64,000 bases of DNA from an uncultured Pseudomonadota bacterium (GTDB lineage Bacteria > Pseudomonadota > Gammaproteobacteria > Burkholderiales > SG8-39): NCBI GenBank assembly GCA_903829815.1, contig CAIKRR010000077.1:53399-117398 (forward strand), written 5' to 3'. Position numbers and translations under genes: made by a program. The notes beneath the pieces are model-generated. The model saw only the letters and a list, made by a program, of their open reading frames with translations. It was not told the DNA's origin and ran no database searches. Positions 55,699 to 63,208 of the stretch are shown piece by piece (within the stretch, counting starts at the first letter, position 1; each line of letters starts with the position of its first letter).

Positions 55699-57318
55699 TC
55701 AACTCACTGAACCGCCCGGTGCGCGCCGCAGCACCTTGCCCGGCAACTCGCCGGTGTGTCGCGCGTTGTCCACCACCACCACGCCGTTGACGATGACGGT
55801 GGTGCGCTCGCCTGCCGGGTACCTGTGCGGATCGGCATAAGTCGATCGATCGATGAAGACCTCGGGCTCGAAGAGCGCGAGGTCGGCGCACCACCCGGGC
55901 TTCAGGAGACCACGGTCGGTGAGGCCGAGCGCACGGGCCGTTGCCCCGGTCATCTTGTGGATGGCCTGCTCGAGGCTCACCAGTTGCTCCTCGCGGACAT
56001 AGTGACCAAGCACCCTGGGAAACGTGCCGTAGAAGCGCGGATGCGGCATGCCTTGCGAGACAGTACCGTAGTCGGCCACGCAGTTGCCGTCGGACCCCAC
56101 CAGCGCATCCGGTGAACGGATGAGCGTTCGAACGTCATCCTCCGCGATCGAGGTCACGAGTACGCGGGTAGCACCCTTGTCCTCGATGAGGTAGTCGCAC
56201 AGCGCGTCCACCGGATCGATCCCGCGCACCCGTCCGAGTTCGGCGATGGTGGTGCCGGCATGCTGCGGCAGGTTGGGCGAGATCGAGATGCGCACGCTGT
56301 CCCAGGACTCGACCCGGCCCCAGTTGTTGAGGCCCTGCGCTGCCACATCGGCGCGAATGCGATCGCGCGTCGCCGGTTCACGCAGACGCTCGAGCATCGC
56401 GGCCACACCGCCCGCCTGCACCCACTGCGGCAGGATGTTCTTCAGCGGGTTGCTGCCCGCGGTATACGGATAGGCATCGCAGTCGATGCGTACGCCGCGG
56501 GCCCGTGCGGCCTCGATCATCGACAGCGCGGTACTCACCTTGCCCCAGTTGTCGGTGCCCGAGCACTTGAAGTGCACGATCTGCACGTGCACACCGCAGG
56601 CCTCGCCAAAGGCGATCGCCTCCTCGACCGAGGCGATGACGCCATTCGATTCGTCGCGAAGATGGGTGAAATAGCGCGCGTCGTGACGGCGCAGCACTTC
56701 GCCCAGCGCGTGCAGTTCAGGCACCTGTGCATAACTGCCAGGCGCCGTGAAAAGCCCGGTCGACAGACCCAGTGCCCCGGCCTGCAGCCCCTCCTCGAGC
56801 AGCCAGATCATCCCCTGCAATTCGGCCGCGGTGGGCGCACGATCGGCCATGCCCATCACCATCAGCCGCAAGGTGTTGTGCCCGACCAGCATGCCGGCAT
56901 TCACTGCCGTGGCTGGAAAGGTACCCAGATAGCCCGCGAAGTCCGTCGCGCGAAAGGGTAGCCAGGGCGCACTGGGGCTCAGATAGTCACGCAGCAGTTC
57001 GACCTTGTCGGGCAGGCAGGGCGCCACCGAGAAGCCGCAGTGACCTATGATCTCGGTGGTGACACCCTGACGCACCTTGCTCTCGGCCCGCGGGTTGATC
57101 GGCAAGGTGAAGTCCGAGTGCGTCTTGATGTCGATGAAGCCGGGCGCCACGGCCAGACCGCGCGCATCGATCACCTCACCGGCCTGCATCCCGAGATGGG
57201 CACCCACTGCAGCGATGCGCCCATCGACAATCGCGACATCGGCGAGAACGCCCGGCGCACCACTGCCGTCGAAGACCGTACCACCCTGCACCAGCAGGTC
57301 ACATTGCATCGCTGTCAC
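55699..57318 (-). CDS. N-acyl-D-amino-acid deacylase family amidohydrolase
   Basis: A 539-residue D-aminoacylase-like enzyme. Landmarks: LVQGGTVFDGSGAPG, GFIDIKTHSDFTLPIN (metal HxD region), VTTEIIGHCGFSVAP (Cys ligand), YFTHLRDES (His), GSDGNCVADYG (Asp) and HPRFYGTFPRVLGHYVREE. These match N-acyl-D-amino-acid and D-aspartate/glutamate deacylases. It is convergent to the other amidohydrolase with a 125-bp GC-rich gap holding a 10-bp direct repeat (TCAGCGTGCT). Confidence 0.9.
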   Translation of the reverse strand: MTAMQCDLLVQGGTVFDGSGAPGVLADVAIVDGRIAAVGAHLGMQAGEVIDARGLAVAPGFIDIKTHSDFTLPINPRAESKVRQGVTTEIIGHCGFSVAPCLPDKVELLRDYLSPSAPWLPFRATDFAGYLGTFPATAVNAGMLVGHNTLRLMVMGMADRAPTAAELQGMIWLLEEGLQAGALGLSTGLFTAPGSYAQVPELHALGEVLRRHDARYFTHLRDESNGVIASVEEAIAFGEACGVHVQIVHFKCSGTDNWGKVSTALSMIEAARARGVRIDCDAYPYTAGSNPLKNILPQWVQAGGVAAMLERLREPATRDRIRADVAAQGLNNWGRVESWDSVRISISPNLPQHAGTTIAELGRVRGIDPVDALCDYLIEDKGATRVLVTSIAEDDVRTLIRSPDALVGSDGNCVADYGTVSQGMPHPRFYGTFPRVLGHYVREEQLVSLEQAIHKMTGATARALGLTDRGLLKPGWCADLALFEPEVFIDRSTYADPHRYPAGERTTVIVNGVVVVDNARHTGELPGKVLRRAPGGSVS

Positions 57319-57451
57319 CGGAAACTCCTGCTGGCCGGGGTCGATGCCCCGGGCGTGTGCGGAACCGTGAGGTCACACCCGAGGCAGCACCTGTCGTCAA
57401 ACCTGTGACCCGCGGTCGGGCCACCTGTGTTCATCCTGCTGCGTCGATCGC

Positions 57452-58687
57452 TCAGCCCAGCGGCCCCAGAAAAGGCTCACCAAGAAACGAATCACTCATG
57501 CCGGCGACTGTTTCGGGCCAGTGATCGTTGTCGATGACGGGTCGGCTCCCGGCCGGACGCGGGCGACCGTCCCAGCCCACCTGTTCCATGTAGTAGTAGA
57601 GCTGCACCGCATGACCCTCAGGGTCGAGTGCAAAGGCACAGTAGTCGATGCCCGGAAAGAGTTCCGGTGGCAGATGCCGGATGGTGACCCCCCCCTTCTT
57701 CAGATAATCGATCGAATCACGCAACTGCCGGTATGAGCCCACCTGCAGCCCGAAGGCCATGAGCGTGGTGTGCTCCGACAGGCCGAGTTCGGCCCGCAGC
57801 GCCATGGGATACAGCGCGAGTGAATGATGCTCGGTATTGGCTCGCAGGAAGACGCAGCGATGCCCGCGCCAGGTGACCTCTTCGGTGACGGCCAGCCCCA
57901 GATCGTCGCGGTAATACTGCAAGGCGCGCTCGACATCGGCAACGAAGAGGCGGACCGGCCCGATTCGGACGACCTTGAACGGTCGCGAAAGCAGTACACC
58001 GCCGACATCGAAGGTTTCGGCCGAGGTTTCGCTCGCACGGAGGCCCGAATTGAGCGGAATGCCCTTGCCCAGGGCATTCTCGACCTCGGCGAGCTCCGAG
58101 AGGTGAGGCAACTCGGGCGGGGTGGTGTAACGAATGCCGTGCATGGCGACCGGCTTGCTGTAGCCATCCCAGCCCACCTGCTCGATGCCGTAATACAACT
58201 CATTGATGTGCCCATCATGGTCGACCGGGTAGAAGTGCCAGTTCGAACCCGGCAGATCGCGCCCCGAGCGCACGACCCGACGGCCGCGCGAAGTGAACCA
58301 GTCAAAGCCCGAAGCCACCTCGCGCAGGGATCCCACCTGCCAGGTGATCTGGTTGCTGGTTACCTGCGGAAACTCGCGCACCAGCGGATTGAGTTCGGCG
58401 AGCACCCGACGCGGGAAAAGCACGAACGAATGATGGTCGGTGCCATGGCGCGTGAAGTAGCCCACGCCGGACCCGAAAGCATCACGCTTCTCGGGAGGCA
58501 GACGAACGCCGAAATCGATGGGGTCCGAAATCCTGAATCCGAGCAAATCGCAATAAAAGTGCCGCGCCGCTTCCATGTCGAGAACATTGACGCCGAAGTG
58601 CCCGAGCCGCCGGATACGAAACGGTCGTGGCAGGCGTACGCCGCCCACATCGAATTCACGCACCTCGGGAACCGTGTCGTCTGCCAT
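57452..58687 (-). CDS. Two-domain VOC-superfamily protein (extradiol dioxygenase-like)
   Basis: A 411-residue protein with two vicinal-oxygen-chelate modules. The first starts IRRLGHFGVNVLDMEAARHF and carries FTRHGTDHHSFVLF; the second starts VVRIGPVRLFVADVERALQYY and carries FLRANTEHHSLALYP. Each module has the HH pair and a downstream HINELYYG or HAVQLYYY Glu-containing strand, as in catechol 2,3-dioxygenases. Cleavage of an aromatic diol is likely but the substrate is unknown. A divergent promoter for doxX lies upstream. Confidence 0.85.
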   Translation of the reverse strand: MADDTVPEVREFDVGGVRLPRPFRIRRLGHFGVNVLDMEAARHFYCDLLGFRISDPIDFGVRLPPEKRDAFGSGVGYFTRHGTDHHSFVLFPRRVLAELNPLVREFPQVTSNQITWQVGSLREVASGFDWFTSRGRRVVRSGRDLPGSNWHFYPVDHDGHINELYYGIEQVGWDGYSKPVAMHGIRYTTPPELPHLSELAEVENALGKGIPLNSGLRASETSAETFDVGGVLLSRPFKVVRIGPVRLFVADVERALQYYRDDLGLAVTEEVTWRGHRCVFLRANTEHHSLALYPMALRAELGLSEHTTLMAFGLQVGSYRQLRDSIDYLKKGGVTIRHLPPELFPGIDYCAFALDPEGHAVQLYYYMEQVGWDGRPRPAGSRPVIDNDHWPETVAGMSDSFLGEPFLGPLG

Positions 58688-58750
58688 GACCTCACCTCAG
58701 CAATGTTCATCTTCGATGCCGTGACTCTACAACAGGCAACGCAGGTGCAG

Positions 58751-58778
58751 TTGAATCACCACCGAGTGCGGTTACACT
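58751..58778 (+). promoter_or_regulatory. Promoter of the DoxX gene
   Basis: TTGAAT and TACACT are separated by 16 bp, 50 bp before the ATG. A full AAGGAGG ribosome-binding site follows at 58815-58821. Confidence 0.55.
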
Positions 58779-58827
58779 CTGCGGCACCGGCTGTGTTCAG
58801 GGTCGGATTCACACAAGGAGGTTTGTC

Positions 58828-59253
58828 ATGAGTTCCAATTCGCTCGATTCAGGTTCGTCCGCCGCCAGCAATGCCACGTTGATGCTGATTGCCCGTATCT
58901 TCATGGGGCACATCTTCATCGTGGCCGGCATCCGCAAGTTCATGAGCTTCGAAGGCACGATGAAGTACATATCGACCCAGTTGCCGATGGCCGACATCGT
59001 GACGCCATTGGTGATCGCCTTCGAAATCGCCGTGGGCGTGCTCTTTATCCTGGGCTGGCGTACGCGCCTCTGTGCCTGGCTGATGGCTGCCTTTTGCATC
59101 GTCGCCGGCGCCCTGTTCCACGCCTTCTGGGCGGCTCCCGACGCTGCCCTGGTGCCGCAACTGAACAACTTCATGAAGAACGTGGCCATGGCCGGGGGCT
59201 ACATCATGTTTGCGATCTTCGGTGCGGGTGCAACCTCGATCGACAAGCGCTAG
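58828..59253 (+). CDS. DoxX-family membrane protein
   Basis: A 141-residue protein with four helices and the DoxX pattern: LIARIFMGHIFIVAGIRKFM, then VTPLVIAFEIAVGVLFILGW, then FCIVAGALFHAFWA and the conserved LNNFMKNVAMAGGYI. DoxX proteins are linked to respiratory-chain quinones or redox stress, but no single function holds for all. The SD (AAGGAGG, 6 bases) is the best in this part of the window, so strong expression is likely. Confidence 0.9.
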   Translation: MSSNSLDSGSSAASNATLMLIARIFMGHIFIVAGIRKFMSFEGTMKYISTQLPMADIVTPLVIAFEIAVGVLFILGWRTRLCAWLMAAFCIVAGALFHAFWAAPDAALVPQLNNFMKNVAMAGGYIMFAIFGAGATSIDKR

Positions 59254-59266
59254 TTTTCCGCAGACT

Positions 59267-59296
59267 CAGGCCGGGTACCTGCGGGTACCGGGCCTG
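59267..59296. terminator. 13-bp hairpin between convergent doxX and CMD genes
   Basis: CAGGCCGGGTACC pairs with GGTACCGGGCCTG with one mismatch around a 4-nt TGCG loop. Placed between two convergent stops, it could end both transcripts. No T-run flanks it, so it would be a Rho-independent type lacking a U-tract, or just a stable 3' end. Confidence 0.45.
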
Positions 59297-59313
59297 CGGG
59301 CCGGCCACCGCCC

Positions 59314-59883
59314 TCAGCGCGAGTCGGTCGACACCATGGGCAGCGGGGGTTCGACCCCGTCGGGCAGCGGAATCTGGTGTGCGTTGAGCGTCATCGCCAC
59401 CATCGTGTAGTAGCCCACCAGAGCGGTAAGTTCCACCACGCCCAACGTACCAAAGTGCTCAAGAGCGCGCGCATAGCTGGCGTCACTCACCGAATGATCG
59501 CGGTGCAGTTCGACGCAGTACTGATGCAACGCCGCCTCGTCCTCGGCAAGCCCGATCGGTACCTCGCCGACACGCAGCGCGGCAATCACCGACTCGGCAA
59601 TACCCGCCTCACGGGCGGGAGGCTCATGAGCAAACCACTCGAACTGGGCATTCATCGCACGCGCAGTCACCAGAATCGCCAGTTCGGAGAGCCGCGCCGG
59701 CAAGCTGGTCCGATAACGCAGGATCTCACCAAGGCGCTGCCAGCGGTCGGCCAGTTCGGCCCGATGCAGGACAGCGCGCAAGGGCCCCTTGATCGTGCCA
59801 CGCGGCCCGGAAACAATCTCATGCAATACCGAACGCTGCTCGTCGGTCATCACGTCGAGGGGGAAGAGCGGTATGCGCGGCAT
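59314..59883 (-). CDS. Carboxymuconolactone decarboxylase (CMD)-family protein, second copy
   Basis: A 189-residue paralogue of the CMD protein after lysS. It has LPARLSELAILVTARAMNAQFEWFAHEPPAREAG and a similar tail (VELTALVGYYTMVAMTLNAH). The EWFAH motif is shared and CxxC is absent. An ATG 25 codons upstream gives a Cys-rich N-terminus not seen in the paralogue, so the start before PRIPLFPLDVMT is chosen. It lies in the aromatic/amide breakdown cluster. Confidence 0.8.
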   Translation of the reverse strand: MPRIPLFPLDVMTDEQRSVLHEIVSGPRGTIKGPLRAVLHRAELADRWQRLGEILRYRTSLPARLSELAILVTARAMNAQFEWFAHEPPAREAGIAESVIAALRVGEVPIGLAEDEAALHQYCVELHRDHSVSDASYARALEHFGTLGVVELTALVGYYTMVAMTLNAHQIPLPDGVEPPLPMVSTDSR

Positions 59884-60385
59884 GATCGTGTACGCCTTGT
59901 CGGTTGTCGGGGCAGGATTGTCAAAGCAACACCGCAGGGGCAGCAGCACCTCGGCCACCGGTGTTGCGGATCGAGTAGGACGGGCAGGCTGCTGAAATAC
60001 CCTGGCATTCTGTCATCTGCAACCGAGCCTGATACGCTCATGGCAGATGATCCTTTTGCTTGAGATTGTCATGCGCGGAGCCGACAGGTCGAGCGAGCGA
60101 TTGTTCAGCGTGGTTCGGCACGTCGAGCGGACTCGCCGCGAAGCCCTGCAAGAAGTCCTCGCTCGCTTCGACCCGCTGCAACCGGGGAAAGGCGTTAACC
60201 GCACGACAGTTCTCGAGTGAGATCGCACACACGCGCTCAAACGGCAGCCTCGAACGCGCACTAGTACCCAGACGATCGCTCGCCCTGCCCCCTTTCACGC
60301 GGGGATTACGTACAGTGATTGCGTAGTCCGGAGCGCGCCCCTGTCTTTCACGCTCGCAATAGCGACAACGATGCGCAGGAATCGC
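59884..60385. other. 502-bp gap before the hybrid kinase: inverted repeat and a possible short ORF
   Basis: No family gene is seen. An 8-bp inverted repeat (TCATCTGC at 60013, GCAGATGA at 60043) is followed by TCCTTTT. A 49-codon ORF runs from the ATG at 60071 to the TGA at 60218; it encodes a basic helical peptide (LFSVVRHVERTRREALQEVL) without a clear SD. The rest probably holds the kinase promoter; imperfect ATTACGT/GCGTAGT elements sit at about 60304-60327. Confidence 0.35.
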
Positions 60386-62347
60386 ATGGCAGCAGTGAAC
60401 TCATGGTCGGTGTGGCAAGGCCGAGGTCCTGGCCACGGGCTGGCTGCCAGGCTCTTCGCTGACCACAACGAGGGCGAGCAACTCGTTGCGCGCATTCTCT
60501 GGGGGGTCGTGATTCCGCTCTGGATGCTCGCAACCACCACGGAGGCAGCGCGCCGGATTTTCCTCACCTTCGCGGTTCCCGCCCACTTTCTGTCGATGCT
60601 CGGACTGGCGCTCTGGATGTTGCTCCGGGCCGGGCCGAACCCTGCCAGGCGCTACGTCGCCATGGCTTCAGACGCCTTCTTTGTCACGCTCTACACGTGG
60701 CAAACGGGCGAGGCGGGCGCCTTCATCGCGAGCATCGGGCTATTCATCACCATCGGCTACGGGTTTCGCTATGGGCTGCCGTACATGCTCACCTGTGCCG
60801 CGCTGGTTCTGATCGGCAACCTCGCGCTGCTCTTCGATCCGTTCTGGCGACAGCACCACTGGCTCTGGGCCGCGCTGCCCTCCTTCACCCTCGTTGCCCT
60901 TCCCTATCTCGTCCTCTTTCTGAAGCGGGCTGATCGCTTGACCTCCAGCCTGCAACGCGCGTCGGACGAAAAGTCCCGGATCCTGTCAGTCATCTCGCAC
61001 AATCTGCGTACACCAGTCGGCGCCATCATGGCGAATCTGCATCTGGCCCAAGGCGAGCCACGTCGCCCGATTCGTGAGGGCTATCTGGATGCCGCCTCAG
61101 CGGCAGCCGGCATGCTCCTCAGACAGATCCAGAACAGCCTGACACTGGCCATCGTTGATCAGAGCGGCGCTGGCTTTACGACACCAGAAACGGTGGTCGT
61201 GAGGGACTTCGTGGGCGAACTCTTCCAGTTGGCCCGTGCAAAGGCCACGGATAAAGGGCTCGATTCATGCCTCGTGATCGACCCTGAGGTGCCTGAAGCG
61301 GCCGTCATTGCCTCGCTGGCTGCACGCGAGGCATTGATCGCACTCCTTGATAACGCCGTCAAATTCACCCACACCGGCTCGATTGAACTCACCATCAGCG
61401 TTGGAGGCGGCAGCAGTCTCCTTGTCGAGGTGCGCGATTCTGGCGTTGGCATCAGCACCGAGGACCTCCCACACGTCTTCGATCGGTTCTGGCAGCGCGA
61501 CATGAGAGCAGGTGCGGGCTCCGGATTGGGCACCTCGATCGCCCGTGAACTGATCGCCGCCGTGGGCGGAACCGTCGGGGTGCAAAGCGCCCTGCATCGC
61601 GGGAGCGTATTCTGGTTCACCCTGCCCTTCAGGCTGAGCAAGGCACCTGAGCCCACACTGGTCCCGAGTACGGCCGGCCCGCTGCAGATTCTGGTTGCCG
61701 AGGACGACCCGGCGATGGCCGAAGTGGTGCGCCGGATTCTGGTACGACATCACCACGTGGTCACGACCGTCGACAATGGACGAGACGCGCTCAGTCAGCT
61801 GGCCAAGGGCGGCTTTCAGATTGCCATCCTCGATCAACACATGCCAGGCTTGCTCGGTACGGAAGTGATGGCTGGGCTGCGCGGCTGCATGAAACCCGAA
61901 GTCTTGCCACGGTTCTTCATGCTCAGTGCAGACACCACCCCCGACGCGATTGCGCGTGCCTATGAGATGGGAGCCGACGCGTTCATCGCAAAGCCGGTTA
62001 CCGAAGACCAGTTGCTCTCGACGCTCAAGATCGCAGCCACCGTGGAGGGCACGGTCACCGGGGTGGACCCCGACATATTGCCGATCGCGCACGAGAGCAT
62101 GCGCTTGAGTCTGGAACGGGCTCGAGAAGCGTTGCGTGCGAGCAACCCACTGGATGCACGAGAGTGGATCCATCGCGCGAAGGGCACCGCGCGCGTGGTG
62201 CGGGCCGATACGCTTGCCAATCGCATCACCGATCTTCAGACCCAGCTAAGCGATGTCAACGCCACCGAGCGCGTCACGGTGGCCGATGTCTCAGAGCTGG
62301 AGGCGATGCTGGCTGGGTTCATGGCGAGGCAACAGCCCAGGCGCTGA
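60386..62347 (+). CDS. RpfC-like hybrid sensor histidine kinase with receiver and HPt domains
   Basis: About 653 residues. N-terminal membrane helices (about 35-180) replace an extracellular sensor loop. Then HisKA with the phospho-His in VISHNLRTPVGA (about 205), HATPase with ALLDNAVKFTHTG, VRDSGVGIS and GAGSGLGTSIA, a receiver with VAEDDPAMAE and the Asp of ILDQHMPG (about 483), and an HPt end with IHRAKGTARV (about 596). This is the architecture of RpfC, the DSF quorum sensor, but no rpfF or rpfG is in the window, so signal and partner are unknown. AGGA before the second ATG supports this start. Confidence 0.9.
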   Translation: MAAVNSWSVWQGRGPGHGLAARLFADHNEGEQLVARILWGVVIPLWMLATTTEAARRIFLTFAVPAHFLSMLGLALWMLLRAGPNPARRYVAMASDAFFVTLYTWQTGEAGAFIASIGLFITIGYGFRYGLPYMLTCAALVLIGNLALLFDPFWRQHHWLWAALPSFTLVALPYLVLFLKRADRLTSSLQRASDEKSRILSVISHNLRTPVGAIMANLHLAQGEPRRPIREGYLDAASAAAGMLLRQIQNSLTLAIVDQSGAGFTTPETVVVRDFVGELFQLARAKATDKGLDSCLVIDPEVPEAAVIASLAAREALIALLDNAVKFTHTGSIELTISVGGGSSLLVEVRDSGVGISTEDLPHVFDRFWQRDMRAGAGSGLGTSIARELIAAVGGTVGVQSALHRGSVFWFTLPFRLSKAPEPTLVPSTAGPLQILVAEDDPAMAEVVRRILVRHHHVVTTVDNGRDALSQLAKGGFQIAILDQHMPGLLGTEVMAGLRGCMKPEVLPRFFMLSADTTPDAIARAYEMGADAFIAKPVTEDQLLSTLKIAATVEGTVTGVDPDILPIAHESMRLSLERAREALRASNPLDAREWIHRAKGTARVVRADTLANRITDLQTQLSDVNATERVTVADVSELEAMLAGFMARQQPRR

Positions 62348-62384
62348 AGCAACGACGCTCGCGCAGGTATGGGTGAGGTGTGCT

Positions 62385-62466
62385 TGCAGCCGGGATAGGC
62401 GCTACAGGCCAGGAAAGAGCCCTTGCGGCCCACGCGCTCGCGAAGCGGACTCCGGTACTTCGGGCA
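62385..62466 (-). pseudogene. Relic of a topoisomerase-type C4 zinc finger
   Basis: Translated on the minus strand: CPKYRSPLRERVGRKGSFL, then ACSAYPGCKHTS. This matches zf-C4_Topoisom (CPxCGxPL...GxFxGCSxYPxC) except that the second Cys is Tyr. There is no matching protein body on either side; the peptide starts inside the 13-bp repeat. It is probably the last part of a lost topoisomerase- or restriction-related gene. Confidence 0.6.
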
Positions 62467-62470
62467 CGTG

Positions 62471-62522
62471 AGGGAATCACACAAGGGAATCACACGAGGG
62501 AATCACACGAGGGAATCACGCG
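62471..62522 (+). repeat. Four-copy 13-bp tandem repeat
   Basis: AGGGAATCACAC(A/G) repeats four times exactly every 13 bp (last copy AGGGAATCACGCG). It separates the zinc-finger relic from the integrase tail and looks like a rearrangement junction. Confidence 0.85.
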
Positions 62523-62535
62523 AGGCGGCGAGTGA

Positions 62536-62748
62536 CGCCCCTTTCGCCGCACGGTGGCAACGGGGCTACCGAAGCTCGGCTGCCCGCGCGTCGTTCAGGA
62601 CCGCATCCTCAATCACGTCGATGGTTCGGTAAGCGCCATCTATGACCGGCATCGCTACGACGCCAAGGCGCACGTGTGGCTGGAGAAGTGGGCCGATTTT
62701 CTTGAGGCGCTGACCGCAAACAAAGTCGTGTCGCTGCGCGCGGCGTGA
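62536..62748 (+). pseudogene. Tail of a tyrosine recombinase (phage-type integrase)
   Basis: About 70 residues, starting right after an in-frame TGA: RRTVATGLPKLGCPRVVQ, then ILNHVDGSVSAIYDRHRY, then EKWADFLEAL. This fits the C-terminus of an integrase: the Arg of the RxxxA block, the LNH box and the catalytic Tyr in AIYDRHRY. The N-terminal three quarters are missing. Its stop overlaps the next remnant, so both were joined by deletion. Marks a former mobile element. Confidence 0.8.
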
Positions 62749-63182
62749 CCGAGGGCTTGCGCGTGTCGGTGTCCGAGCGCGCGCTGCTCGAGTTGCTGTA
62801 CGACGTGGGCACCCATCAGGGCCTCGAAGAAGCGCGCAACCTGTTCGAGGGCCTCTCCAACCCGGGCAAGGAAATGCTCGGCCGCCTGCTTGCCTGTTGC
62901 ACCAGCGTCAAGACGGTGCGCCTCTTCCTGACCGCCGCCCCTGAAGTGTTCGCCAACGACATCTTCGCGATGAAGGGCGGCACCGCCATCAATCTCTTCG
63001 TGCACGACATGCCGCGCCTGTCGGTTGACATCGACGTGGTCTACACACCGTGGCAGATCCCGCGCGAGCAGGAAAGTTCGGATGGCGAACTTACGAGGGA
63101 GCGATTGGCGAACTCAACGGAAACTTCCAGTTCGCCAATGGGGCCCGGAATGCAAAACGGCGAGCATTTGGCTCACCATTGA
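62745..63182 (+). pseudogene. Fused remnant of an AbiEi antitoxin and AbiEii toxin (type IV TA)
   Basis: A 145-codon frame. Residues about 7-62 (SERALLELLYDVGTHQGLEE, then LLACCTSVKTVRLFL) resemble the C-terminus of an AbiEi-type antitoxin. Residues about 63-109 (APEVFANDIFAMKGGTAINLF, then PRLSVDIDVVYTP) are the start of the AbiEii nucleotidyltransferase, with GGTA and DID. The normal stop of AbiEi, the start of AbiEii and everything after the DxD region are missing; the last 36 codons are unrelated. It looks like an internal deletion joining the two genes at the TVRLFL stretch. Confidence 0.75.
63102..63137. repeat. Nested palindrome, 11-bp arms
   Basis: ATTGGCGAACT pairs perfectly with AGTTCGCCAAT; the 14-nt centre holds a second GGAA-AC-TTCC palindrome. 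A third partial copy (TGGCGAACTT) is at 63081. It lies between the AbiE scar and the 3' end of the HipA gene. It has no T-run, so is not a typical terminator; a recombination or protein-binding site is possible. Confidence 0.6.
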
Positions 63183-63208
63183 TTCCTGCAAGATGACTCG
63201 GGGCGGTT

